From JBBRCE01 sp038205115 (GTDB taxonomy: Bacteria; Planctomycetota; Planctomycetia; Pirellulales; JBBRCE01), in the NCBI GenBank assembly GCA_038205115.1, contig JBBRCE010000042.1, positions 1-44,948 of the forward strand: 44,948 bases of DNA, in the 5' to 3' direction. A program made the position numbers and the translations under genes. A model generated the notes under the pieces. The model made no database searches, was not told the DNA's origin, and worked only from the letters and a program-made list of their open reading frames with translations. Shown here one piece after another: positions 33,701 to 41,634 of this stretch. How positions within the stretch are numbered: position 1 is the stretch's first letter; every line of letters starts with the position of its first letter.

Positions 33701-34794
33701 TTCAAACGCGTGGCTTCGGCTTGCAACCGCTGCGCGTGATCCGCAGGCATGCGGGCAATCAACTGGCGATAGAATTCATCACGGTAGCCGGCAATCCGCG
33801 GCAACAGCTTTGACAACGTCACCGACGAATCGTGCGTTTCCGGGCTCGATCCACTCGTGCCAGAAGCCATCAGAATCGTGCCCGCCAACACGGCGGCGGC
33901 TTCCATGAGTCGCTGATCCGCCGGCAAGTCGCTGGCTTCGCTGACCCGCGTCAGCAAGCCGTCCAGTGTGACCTGCTGCATCACGAACCGGCGAAAATGC
34001 CCGGTGTTGTCGATGCGATGCGGATCCCACTGACCAAAATGGTAGTTGGGGCGTTTGTTGGCCGGGTGGTTAAAATCGTACGCGCGGGGGTCAAACGCCA
34101 ACTCGTCCAGCCGCGCGGGGTCGAACCAGGCCGCATCGAGCAGCACGCGATCGGTCTGCTCAAGAATGGTGATCGTGCGGGCGACTAATGCTTCGTAGTC
34201 GCCCGCCGCCGCGCCGGCACCGGCAATATACAAAGGCACCGGACGAACGTATTCGTGCGAGTAAGGCTCGATCTTTTGCTCGGTCTCCAGCACTGCCACC
34301 GGACGATGACCGATAAAGTCGTTCAACTGCGACAGCGCCGCATCGACAATTCGCGGTGTCTCTTCCCAGGGGCCGCCTTGCTGCAGCAGGGTTTCCAGCA
34401 CGACGCCCAAAAAAAACGCGTTGTAGATCGAGTCGTCGGTCTGATGCGCCAGCAGGTCGGCGTGAAAGCTTCGATACGCTGGCAGAAATTCGTCGAAGGC
34501 GATCCGCAGCACATTATCGGACTGCGCGTTATCGCGGAAGGCTCCCGCGCCCGAAGCATGCAGTTCGGCCAGCTTCGCCCGCAATGTCTCGCCAACAAGT
34601 TGAATCACAGGCGATTCATCGCCAGCCAGGCGAACGGAATCTCGGGTTTTCTGGCGCTGGCTTTCGGCTTGCCGGAACAGTTCGCTCAAGCCGCGTAAAA
34701 AGCGGCAGTCGCGCGCGCCTGACGAAAAATTCAAATAGCCCAGCACCTCGGCCCAAACGGCTTGCGGATCGTGTTGTGGCGAGGGCTTCGACAT
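30715..34794 (-). CDS. Very large protein of unknown function (1359 aa)
   Basis: I do not recognise any domain. The protein is almost entirely helical, with no signal peptide and no membrane segment, so it should be cytoplasmic. An early segment contains HRPVAVLETEQKIEPYSHEYVRPVPLYI. A long acidic run (about residues 700-725, DDPDGDDDDDEDDEDDEQD) splits the protein into two helical halves. The C terminus ends with EVQQQMANWTPPPE. Helices spaced at 35-40 residues suggest a TPR-like solenoid scaffold, but the repeat is not regular enough to assign. ATG 34794 was preferred to an in-frame TTG four codons upstream. Length and uniform coding character make the gene itself certain. Confidence 0.85.
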   Translation of the reverse strand: MSKPSPQHDPQAVWAEVLGYLNFSSGARDCRFLRGLSELFRQAESQRQKTRDSVRLAGDESPVIQLVGETLRAKLAELHASGAGAFRDNAQSDNVLRIAFDEFLPAYRSFHADLLAHQTDDSIYNAFFLGVVLETLLQQGGPWEETPRIVDAALSQLNDFIGHRPVAVLETEQKIEPYSHEYVRPVPLYIAGAGAAAGDYEALVARTITILEQTDRVLLDAAWFDPARLDELAFDPRAYDFNHPANKRPNYHFGQWDPHRIDNTGHFRRFVMQQVTLDGLLTRVSEASDLPADQRLMEAAAVLAGTILMASGTSGSSPETHDSSVTLSKLLPRIAGYRDEFYRQLIARMPADHAQRLQAEATRLKQPFAAARQHLNATLARGRAVQMQHVHLALLFARMGYEEAAMHQASVVPVASARILCQIQCLLSAGDRYLDRGQLRDAVDVLPRIGQLLHLGIENGAIVDPWNILGFSGNYPLFPAVENSVPDLRVDELLELMDDIFSLHARCWTEAATAAGEDLEDELSQNFFELAMWWDRHAAATVGSVRKVFALEAHLSAELVAGALRAWQNAGAAAGDTAFWRPHVETFDYPKAYARVVETLLAKHDMVASMAVLVHWLGQADRVKLEDGHNSFHLLALRWLTTVLADDTENPKLAAQQQGRWKLVRKFFDFLEANAETFWRVPSLDFETEHEDSSRTLLDELYDADDPDGDDDDDEDDEDDEQDLFGAAYDDVIYRDSTNDGFDSEMMESGPSTSDHELESESRRIAGRLSFLATLARLWKRAAVAARADGALNDDPSLLAAMTQWRTQAEDNLRQLTVLMRVVYRYRIAEPTAAEESLIEYDRHRWIKENLLDRIISASVAELDAQRALAGALDRETPPAAPSDAAASETPDVEHQPTEERSHVIGQLWRALLHRDVPAARRVWPKFLEAIKDRPLLYVPLGRGGDPLQILTAKSTQQLLRELLDWLPRLGMLVETCQLIAAAQTMEKNQTFGAGAVTEFDRLFEIGYKSIVESLIESANGWTHMAAADPADGIDAPLVECLQQLTEALLNQWLTHSRGLRLSVLEKINSKAYWKSLVAFIERYGHDLFTQRFLNLGNLRAILHQGVERWLERLEESPDEYADLKLLDDLGESLPREDAKRHLSLVLESIVENYSEYRDYNSSTTQSDKGELLHVLLDFLRIKVGYERVNWNLRPVVMAHEVLVRQGRVEAAESWRRAMAERTAEAADQHWQRYLELQTKHGMKLPTIAARLSERFVRPLMLDRIRSLVQPAVDEARAGEPPMAFSLLEQEAGELAQEPGGSGLDMPDWLLKLEEEVDHACSPSRRSEQQIEAAARVPIVRLSYEEVQQQMANWTPPPE

Positions 34795-35205
34795 GCGGTG
34801 AGACAATTTTCAAGCAGTGGCGACCGAACCTGGCGAGCGGCTCGACGATCGGGGGGTGAACCAATCTGACCGCATCCGTGTCCATTCGATCGTAGGAGTA
34901 CGGATATGGAACCACATCCTAGGCAATGAGGCCCCTGGTGGTCTAGCGTACTTGACCGCCAATCGAGCGCCCACGGCGGCAAAAATGATGTTTGCGGCCG
35001 CTGCCCGCCGCCAGTTGACGGACCCGGCAGGTCTCGGCTGCCGCGCCAGCAGGTGTGAGTCCGTTGCGCGGCGTCGCCTCGGCGCGATGCTGGTTGCCCG
35101 CCAGAACATCGATTGCTGTACCCGTCTTCGTTGCTCGGCCGCGCTGTTCGAAGTCCGCGGCAAAAGTCGGCTTTCGGCCGCAATTCCGCGGCGCTAACGG
35201 CCGGC

Positions 35206-35225
35206 GAGCCCGCATCCGCGGGCTC
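35206..35225. other. Short GC-rich hairpin upstream of the RNase R gene
   Basis: Arms GAGCCCGC and GCGGGCTC form an 8-bp stem with an ATCC tetraloop. It lies immediately before the GTAGAATG element (7 nt away) and 73 nt before the RNase R start. It has no T run, so it may be an operator-like inverted repeat or a terminator for transcription from upstream. Confidence 0.45.
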
Positions 35226-35231
35226 CAGATG

Positions 35232-35239
35232 GTAGAATG
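35232..35239 (+). promoter_or_regulatory. GTAGAATG element, possible extended -10 (upstream of RNase R gene)
   Basis: GTAGAATG lies 58 nt upstream of the RNase R ATG. It is the third intergenic copy in the window. The short inverted repeat just upstream occupies the place where a -35 box would be. Confidence 0.4.
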
Positions 35240-35297
35240 TCTTCGATGCCCGGCCACCTGACTCAGGCAATTACTTGTTTTTATTGAAATGTGACGC

Positions 35298-37679
35298 ATG
35301 TCCGATCGCGAACTTGAATCCACTGTCCTCAACCACGTCAATCGAAAAGAATATCGCCCCGTCAAACCGCGGGTAATCGCCAAGCAACTGGGTCTAATCA
35401 GCGATGACCAACTCCACGAACTGAAACGCGCCATTAAGCGATTGACCAAGTCGGGCAAGATCCTCTACGGTTCAGGTCATCTGATCATGGCATTGCCCGC
35501 CGCTGCGGCTGTGGTCGCCGCGGACGCACCAGCGGTTGAAGATGGCACACCTCCACTGGGCAAGATCGTTGCCGGCAAGCTCGCTTCGGGCGACCGCATC
35601 ACCGGCAAATTTCGTCGTGCCCAAGGCGGCTTTGGTTTTGTGCGGCCCAGCAACTCGCCGCCCGGCGCCGACCGCGCGCTGGACGTTTTCATTCCGGCCA
35701 ATCGCTGTGGCGATGCTGCCAGTGGCGACGTAGTGTTGGTGAAGCTGAGCAAACGCAAGTCGCCCGGCCGCATGAATCCCGAAGGCGAAATCATCGAAGT
35801 TGTTGAGCGTGATACGCATCGCTTTGTCGGCACGTACTTCGAACAAAGCGGTGAAGCGTTTGTCCGCGTCGATGGCACGGTCTTCAGCAAGCCCATTTCG
35901 GTGGGCGATCCCGGCGCCAAGAATGCCAAGCCGGACGACAAGGTCGTGTTCGAGATGGTGCGTTTCCCATCGCAAATGCACGACGGTGAAGGCGCCATTA
36001 CCGAAGTGCTCGGCGCCCGCGGCACGCCTGGCGTTGATACGCTGTCGATCATTCGCGAATTCAATTTACCGGAAGAATTTCCGGAAGACGTGCTGCAAAA
36101 CGCCCGTGAAGAAGCCGACAAATTCGACGAATCGGTGCCTGCCGATCGCACCGATCTGACGGCGGAAACAGTGATTACCATCGATCCGGTCGACGCCCGC
36201 GATTTTGACGATGCCATTTCGCTGGAGCGGACCGCCAAGGGGCATTGGCGATTAGGCGTGCATATTGCCGACGTCTCGCACTTTGTCAAACCCAAGACTC
36301 CGCTGGATCGCGAAGCGCACGCCCGCGCCACCAGCGTGTACTTGCCCGACCGCGTGATTCCGATGTTGCCGGAAATCATTTCCAACAGCCTGGCCAGTTT
36401 GCAGCCGGACCGCGTTCGCTATACCAAAACGGTATTCATCGAGTTTACGCCTGAAGGCGTGCGGGTTGACGTCGAGCCGCACTCGGCCGCCATTCGCAGC
36501 CAGCGACGTTTCACCTATGAGCAAGTGGACGAATACTTGGCGGATCGAGCCGTCTGGAAAAACCAGCTCGCGCCGCAGGTTTTCGATTTGCTCGGTCGGA
36601 TGCACGAGTTGGCCATGCTACTCCGCGACCGCCGGATGAAACGCGGCTCGCTGGAACTGTCGATGCCGGAAGTCAAAATCGATCTGGATGGCGAAGGTCG
36701 CGTCTGCGGCGCGCACGTGGCGCAAAACACCGAGAGCCATCAGATCATCGAAGAGTTCATGCTGGCCGCCAACGAAGCCGTGGCCGACATGCTGGCCGAA
36801 AAAGAATTGTTCTTCCTGCGGCGCGTGCATCAAAGTCCCGATCCCCGCAAACTCAAAGTACTGACCGAGTTTGTCACCGAATTGGGTTTTCCGGTCGAAA
36901 GCCTGGAGAGCCGCTTCGAGTTGCAGCGGCTGCTGAAGTTGGTTGAAGGCAAGCCGGAACAGCACGCCGTCAACTACGCGCTGCTGCGCAGCCTGCAGCA
37001 AGCGGTTTACAGTCCGGCCGAAGAAGGGCATTACGCCTTGGCCAGCGATTGTTATTGCCACTTCACCTCGCCGATTCGCCGCTATCCGGATCTGACCGTG
37101 CATCGGCTGATGGAAGCCGCGATGCTCAATCGCAAAATCAATAACGACTTCGAAGCGCTGGCCATCATGGGCGAACATTGCTCGGACCGCGAACGTCGCG
37201 CGGAATCGGCCGAACGATCGCTGGTCAAACTTAAATTGCTCAACTACATGAGCGAGCGCGTGGGCGAAGAGCTCGACGCCATCGTCACTGGCGTAGAAGA
37301 ATTCGGTCTGTTCGTCCAGGGAATTGCCATTCCGGCCGAAGGACTGATTCACGTTTCGTCGTTGGCCGACGACTACTACCAGTTCGAGCGCGCCAGCCAT
37401 AGCTTGACCGGGCGGCAGAGCGGCAATGCGTTTCGATTGGGCGATCGGCTGCGCGTGGCTGTGGCGCGGGTTGACGTGGACCGTCGCGAATTGGATTTTC
37501 GGCTGGCCGCGCGACTCAAGCGCGACGGTGCCCGCCCGGCGGCCGAGTTGCCCAGCCGCGCGCGGGGCGATTCCAGCCGCCGCCCCAAGCCAAACCGCAA
37601 GCCGGACGGTTCCGGTGGCAAAGGCAAACGGGTGGGCAAACCGCTCAACCGCCCGAACAAGAATAAAAAGCGCGGCTAG
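35298..37679 (+). CDS. rnr: Ribonuclease R (RNB-family 3'-5' exoribonuclease)
   Basis: The 793-aa protein has an N-terminal winged-helix-like region (1-65), cold-shock-type RNA-binding domains (GKFRRAQGGFGFVRP near 108), the RNB catalytic domain (about 280-620) and a C-terminal S1 domain (about 650-735, IVTGVEEFGLFVQ). The catalytic aspartates lie in DPVDARDFDDAI (D296, D299, D302, D304, D305), with further RNB motifs HIADVSHFV and LPDRVIPMLP. A basic tail (Arg/Lys/Pro/Gly-rich, about 745-793) matches RNase R and not RNase II. It degrades structured RNA from the 3' end in the cytoplasm. A GTAGAATG element lies 58 nt before the start. Confidence 0.96.
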   Translation: MSDRELESTVLNHVNRKEYRPVKPRVIAKQLGLISDDQLHELKRAIKRLTKSGKILYGSGHLIMALPAAAAVVAADAPAVEDGTPPLGKIVAGKLASGDRITGKFRRAQGGFGFVRPSNSPPGADRALDVFIPANRCGDAASGDVVLVKLSKRKSPGRMNPEGEIIEVVERDTHRFVGTYFEQSGEAFVRVDGTVFSKPISVGDPGAKNAKPDDKVVFEMVRFPSQMHDGEGAITEVLGARGTPGVDTLSIIREFNLPEEFPEDVLQNAREEADKFDESVPADRTDLTAETVITIDPVDARDFDDAISLERTAKGHWRLGVHIADVSHFVKPKTPLDREAHARATSVYLPDRVIPMLPEIISNSLASLQPDRVRYTKTVFIEFTPEGVRVDVEPHSAAIRSQRRFTYEQVDEYLADRAVWKNQLAPQVFDLLGRMHELAMLLRDRRMKRGSLELSMPEVKIDLDGEGRVCGAHVAQNTESHQIIEEFMLAANEAVADMLAEKELFFLRRVHQSPDPRKLKVLTEFVTELGFPVESLESRFELQRLLKLVEGKPEQHAVNYALLRSLQQAVYSPAEEGHYALASDCYCHFTSPIRRYPDLTVHRLMEAAMLNRKINNDFEALAIMGEHCSDRERRAESAERSLVKLKLLNYMSERVGEELDAIVTGVEEFGLFVQGIAIPAEGLIHVSSLADDYYQFERASHSLTGRQSGNAFRLGDRLRVAVARVDVDRRELDFRLAARLKRDGARPAAELPSRARGDSSRRPKPNRKPDGSGGKGKRVGKPLNRPNKNKKRG

Positions 37680-37719
37680 TACAAACCGAACCAAAGATTT
37701 AAATCTTGGAGCCAAACCC

Positions 37720-39108
37720 ATGTCCCATCGCTTTGCTCGAAGACTGATTTTCAAATTGTCCGTCCTGATGGTTGTCGCAGCCACATCGTCAGTAGGTAAC
37801 TTGCCGGCCGCCGATCCAAAAGCCGACGCCAAAGCGCTGCTCACGGAGGAGAATTTTGCCAAGGTCCGAAATGGAATGACTGGAGACGAAGTCAAGGCGA
37901 TTCTCGGTAAAGCTCCATTCGGTGGTGGCACAAAGGCCGATTGGACGCAAACCTGGCAAGGCACCGAGAAAAAACAAAAGATCGAAGTGCATTTCAAAGA
38001 TGGGGTCGTAGACCGGAAGTCGTCGTCATTCGATTGGGCAAAAAAAGCCAAGCCAGAGCTAGGCACCACCAGCAAAAACGATAAGCCGGCTGCCAAGTCG
38101 GGCGACGAGAAATTCGATGTGATAATCAAAGAACTCCGATCGTCGGACGAAAAAAAACGTCAGGATGCATTCAAGGCGATTTGCCGGCTGAAGTTCGACG
38201 ACGACAAAGCGCCCGAAGTCAATAAATGGATTCTTATCCATCTCAAGGACAAAGACGATCGCGTGCGGCGAACGGCCCAGGAGGGCATGCGGACTTGGGT
38301 CATTCCAGAGAATGCCGATTACTTTTTGGACGTGTTGGGACACAAGCCAAAAACGCCCAGTCCCAACGATCCTGATCGCGATCAGCTAGGGTTTGCCATG
38401 GAAATGTTAATCTCGCTGAGAGATCCGCGGGCCGCGGAGGGCATTGCCAAAGTGCTGCATTACTCGTTTCTCGATCGCACCTCCGCCCGAGATGCTCTCA
38501 TTAAACTCGGCCCGGAGTTGGCGCAACCCGCCGTACTTAAATATGCCGACGACAAAGACAATAATGTGCGAATGGCGGCCCAAGAGGTCCTTAGTAAATT
38601 CAAAACCAGTGCCGGCGATCTGCTGTTGCAACATCTGAACGAACTGAAAGACGACAAGCCGGAAAAACGTTATTCGGCAATTATCGCCATTGGCAGGATG
38701 GATGTCGATCCGCAGCGCCGGCAAGAAGTCGCGGCCGCGCTGCAGGCCGCACTGACCGACAATCCGGGAGCGCTCAACGATGATCTTAAAAAAGGCGAGC
38801 GCGACACCAAGATTGGCAAAACGGGTAAGAGCATCGGCGGCTTGATGTCCGAAATGCAAATGCATCCTGCCAATGCGGCCGTGATGGCTTTGGGCAAGTG
38901 GGGTGGCCCAGAAAATGAAGCCGCGGTTGTCGAGCAGCTTTCTAGCAAGATTCTCGATATGCGCGTGGGAGCCGCTCGCGCATTAGGCGCATTCGCGACG
39001 AAGCGATCGCTGCCGGCATTGCAAAAAGCGGCCTTGGCCGAAAAAGACAGCGAAGTTGGTCGCCACTCGCGCGACGCCATCGCCGCAATCCAAGCGCGCG
39101 GTAAGTGA
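37720..39108 (+). CDS. Secreted protein with SmpA/BamE-like domain and HEAT repeats
   Basis: This 462-aa protein has a signal peptide (about 1-31). It is followed by LLTEENFAKVRNGMTGDEVKAILGKAP and IEVHFKDGVVDRKSSSF (35-107), the pattern of the SmpA/OmlA/BamE-like small lipoprotein fold (DUF3862-like), but without a lipobox Cys. The rest (about 125-462) is made of HEAT-type helical repeats, such as PAVLKYADDKDNNVRMAAQEVL and ILDMRVGAARALGAFATKRSLPALQKAAL. A GGAG ribosome site precedes the ATG; the frame is open upstream inside rnr but is not coding there. It starts 40 nt after rnr on the same strand and may be co-transcribed. A binding or scaffold role in the periplasm is inferred. Confidence 0.85.
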   Translation: MSHRFARRLIFKLSVLMVVAATSSVGNLPAADPKADAKALLTEENFAKVRNGMTGDEVKAILGKAPFGGGTKADWTQTWQGTEKKQKIEVHFKDGVVDRKSSSFDWAKKAKPELGTTSKNDKPAAKSGDEKFDVIIKELRSSDEKKRQDAFKAICRLKFDDDKAPEVNKWILIHLKDKDDRVRRTAQEGMRTWVIPENADYFLDVLGHKPKTPSPNDPDRDQLGFAMEMLISLRDPRAAEGIAKVLHYSFLDRTSARDALIKLGPELAQPAVLKYADDKDNNVRMAAQEVLSKFKTSAGDLLLQHLNELKDDKPEKRYSAIIAIGRMDVDPQRRQEVAAALQAALTDNPGALNDDLKKGERDTKIGKTGKSIGGLMSEMQMHPANAAVMALGKWGGPENEAAVVEQLSSKILDMRVGAARALGAFATKRSLPALQKAALAEKDSEVGRHSRDAIAAIQARGK

Positions 39109-39232
39109 TCGGTTAGAGACACCCGTTGGTCGCAGTCGAGTTATCGGTCTATTGCGTCACCGGCACAACTGGTTCGCTGTTGGCCGCGGAGTTCACGGCG
39201 ACGTGGCAACGATGAATTCGTGTCGAGAAAGC

Positions 39233-40261
39233 TTACGCGGCCAGGCGGTGACCGGCCAAGTGCTGTTCGCAGCGGGCCAGGTGCCAATCGCTTTCGACCA
39301 TGATCCGCACCAGCGCTTCGAACGATGTGGCCGGATGCCAACCGAGTTTTTTGCGCGCCTTGGCCGCATCGCCCAGCAGCAGGTCAACTTCGGCCGGCCG
39401 CACGTAACGGGCGTCGAACTCGACATGTTCGCGGTAGTCCAAGCCAACATGGCGGAATGCCTGTTCCAAAAACTCGCGCACGCTGTGCGTCTCGCCCGTG
39501 GCAATCACGTAATCGTCGGGCTGGTCTTGTTGCAGCATCAACCACATGGCTTCGACGTAATCCTTGGCGTAACCCCAGTCGCGCTTGGCGTCGATATTGC
39601 CAAGGTACAACTTCTTTTGCAGGCGCTCGCGAATTCGCGTGGCCGCACGGGTGATCTTGCGGGTGACAAATGTTTCGCCGCGGCGGGGCGATTCATGATT
39701 GAATAGAATGCCGTTGGAAACGTGCAGACCGTAGGCTTCGCGATAGTTGACCGACTGATAAAACGAAAACACTTTGGCGCAGGCGTAAGGACTGCGCGGC
39801 CGAAATGGCGTGCTCTCGCGCTGCGGCGATTCGACCACCTTGCCGAACATTTCGCTGGACGATGCCTGGTACACTCGCACATCGTGATGCCGCTTGAGCT
39901 GCCGGGCCGCTTCCAGAATTCGCAGCGTGCCCATCGCGTCAACGTCGACCGTGTACAGCGGTTGATCGAACGACACCCGCACGTGGCTCTGCGCGCCAAG
40001 GTTATAAATTTCGTTGGGCTCGAGGTTCAGAATCAAATTATTGAGGCTCGGTCCGTCGGTAAGATCGCCGTAATGCAAAAACAGGCGGGCGCTGGATTCG
40101 TGCGGATCTTGGTAGACGTGGTTCAGCCGTTCGGTATTGAAGGTGCTGGCGCGGCGCACCAAACCGTGGACTTCATAACCCTTGGCCAGCAGGAACTCGG
40201 CCAGGTACGAGCCATCTTGGCCAGTGATGCCGGTAATCAATGCGCGTTTGCGTTCGGTCAT
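39233..40261 (-). CDS. gmd: GDP-mannose 4,6-dehydratase
   Basis: This 342-aa short-chain dehydrogenase/reductase has the nucleotide motif GITGQDG at 11-17 and the catalytic YACAK (Tyr149, Lys153) with Ser/Glu in ASSSEMFG (123-130). Segments such as TGETHSVREFLEQAF, HESPRRGETFVTRKI and RPAEVDLLLGDAAKARKKLGW are diagnostic for GDP-mannose 4,6-dehydratase. It converts GDP-D-mannose to GDP-4-keto-6-deoxy-D-mannose using NADP(H). It lies 92 nt downstream of fcl on the same strand, so the two form the GDP-L-fucose pathway. It ends convergent with the HEAT protein gene, with a 124-nt spacer lacking a clear terminator. Confidence 0.97.
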   Translation of the reverse strand: MTERKRALITGITGQDGSYLAEFLLAKGYEVHGLVRRASTFNTERLNHVYQDPHESSARLFLHYGDLTDGPSLNNLILNLEPNEIYNLGAQSHVRVSFDQPLYTVDVDAMGTLRILEAARQLKRHHDVRVYQASSSEMFGKVVESPQRESTPFRPRSPYACAKVFSFYQSVNYREAYGLHVSNGILFNHESPRRGETFVTRKITRAATRIRERLQKKLYLGNIDAKRDWGYAKDYVEAMWLMLQQDQPDDYVIATGETHSVREFLEQAFRHVGLDYREHVEFDARYVRPAEVDLLLGDAAKARKKLGWHPATSFEALVRIMVESDWHLARCEQHLAGHRLAA

Positions 40262-40353
40262 GGGTCGTATCCCAAATGAATGTGGGCGGGTCCGTGCGGT
40301 TCTTCACTTCGCCATCAATGTGTTTGGTTGCGTCATCTTCAATCGACTTGCGC

Positions 40354-41316
40354 TTAAGCGGCCAGGCGCTGAGGCGGGGCGTGACGGGCATGCTGATACC
40401 AATCGATTGTTTCGCGCAGACCGAATTCCAATTGCGTTTCGGCTTCGAAGCCAAACGCCTTGCGCGCCCGTGCGGTGTCCAAGCAGCGGCGCGGTTGCCC
40501 GTCCGGCTTGCTGGCATCCCACTCGATGCGTCCGCGGAATTCGCATAGCCGGCAGATCATTTCGGTCAGCGGCTTGATGCCAATTTCGCGGCCCGATCCC
40601 AAATTGACGGGCTCAGCGTCGTTGTAATGTGCCGTGGCCAGTGCGATGCCGCGGGCTGCATCGCGGACGAACAAGAATTCGCGCGACGCGCTGCCGGTTC
40701 CCCAGGCAGAAATGGAATCGGCTTTGCTGTCCTTGGCTTCCAGCACTTTGCGAATCAAGGCCGGGATCACGTGGCTGGTGGATGGTTCGAAATTGTCGCC
40801 GGGACCATACAGATTGACCGGCAATAACGTGATGGCGTTCAGGCCGTATTGCTGGCGATAGGCTTGCGCCTGCACCAGCAGCATCTTCTTGGCCAGGCCG
40901 TAAGCGGCGTTGGTTTCTTCTGGGTAACCGTTCCAAAGATCGTCTTCTTTGAACGGCACCGGCGTGTGTTTGGGATACGAACAGATCGATCCCACGATCA
41001 CGACTTTTTCGACGCCAGCCAGCCGCGCTTGTTCGATCAGCTCGATGCCCATGATGGCGTTGTCGTAAAAGTAGCGACCTGGATTTTCGCGATTGGCGCC
41101 AATGCCGCCCACCACCGCCGCCAAATGCACGATGACCTGCGGCTGGGCAATCCGAAACACATGCCGAATGGCCTCGCGACGACGCAGGTCGTGCTGCCGG
41201 CTGCGAGGAACGTAAATATTGTTGGCTTTGAATTGATTGAGGGCTTGGCAGACTTGCCGACCCAAGAAACCGGCGCCGCCGGTGACCAACACGCGCTTGC
41301 CGTGTACTGCATTCAT
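40354..41316 (-). CDS. fcl: GDP-L-fucose synthase
   Basis: The 320-aa protein has the nucleotide motif GGAGFLG at 13-19, Ser110 and Cys112 in VGSICSYP, Tyr139 and Lys143 in YGLAK, and His182 in SHVIPAL; these match the catalytic set known for GDP-fucose synthase. HLAAVVGGIGANRENPG and ETNAAYGLAKKMLLVQAQAYR are family hallmarks. It epimerises and reduces GDP-4-keto-6-deoxymannose to GDP-L-fucose with NADPH. The ATG at 41316 was chosen because the Rossmann strand starts right there. The same frame stays open more than 3 kb upstream, antisense to two glycosyltransferase genes; that part is His/Arg/Gln-rich and not coding. It is followed by gmd. Confidence 0.97.
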   Translation of the reverse strand: MNAVHGKRVLVTGGAGFLGRQVCQALNQFKANNIYVPRSRQHDLRRREAIRHVFRIAQPQVIVHLAAVVGGIGANRENPGRYFYDNAIMGIELIEQARLAGVEKVVIVGSICSYPKHTPVPFKEDDLWNGYPEETNAAYGLAKKMLLVQAQAYRQQYGLNAITLLPVNLYGPGDNFEPSTSHVIPALIRKVLEAKDSKADSISAWGTGSASREFLFVRDAARGIALATAHYNDAEPVNLGSGREIGIKPLTEMICRLCEFRGRIEWDASKPDGQPRRCLDTARARKAFGFEAETQLEFGLRETIDWYQHARHAPPQRLAA

Positions 41317-41634
41317 CGTTTGCGTTTCCTTACGACTTATCGATCTGACCGCCTGCTGACCGCTGCGAATCCATGCAGCCGTCCGTCGCCCCTCAATCGA
41401 ATCGCGCTGTTGCTCGGTTGAGTCGCGCGATCCCGCGCTGGCCAAGAGACCGGCATTCCGATGCGATTGAATGGGAGTGCTAAAAATCTTACAAATCGGC
41501 CGTTCTGGCAAGCCCACTTTTCGTGCAATTGCTAGCAGTTGCCTCACCGATAAATCGCAATTGCCGCAACGGCAGCGATTTGCGATATTTGCCCTGCAAA
41601 CTTTTCTTCGATCAATTTTCGCAAGGCGGCAAGG
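41317..41634. other. Divergent intergenic region (fcl / glycosyltransferase)
   Basis: This 318-bp spacer lies between fcl (minus) and the GT39-type gene (plus). It should hold promoters for both directions. I see no strong -35/-10 pair, hairpin or small gene; the plus strand is relatively AT-rich near 41470-41640. Confidence 0.5.

Larger units (their letters stand above)
34795..35297. other. Intergenic region between divergent genes
   Basis: This 503-bp spacer lies between the 1359-aa gene (minus) and the RNase R gene (plus). Open frames cross it on both strands but look non-coding (Arg-rich, no motifs). It contains a hairpin at 35206-35225 and a GTAGAATG element at 35232-35239, both close to the RNase R start. 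Otherwise I see nothing in it. Confidence 0.6.

Noticed and set aside
37694..37707. 14-bp palindrome AAGATTTAAATCTT between rnr and the HEAT gene
   Set aside because: It is AT-rich with no loop and no T run, and a single short palindrome of this kind can occur by chance. I did not call it an operator or terminator.
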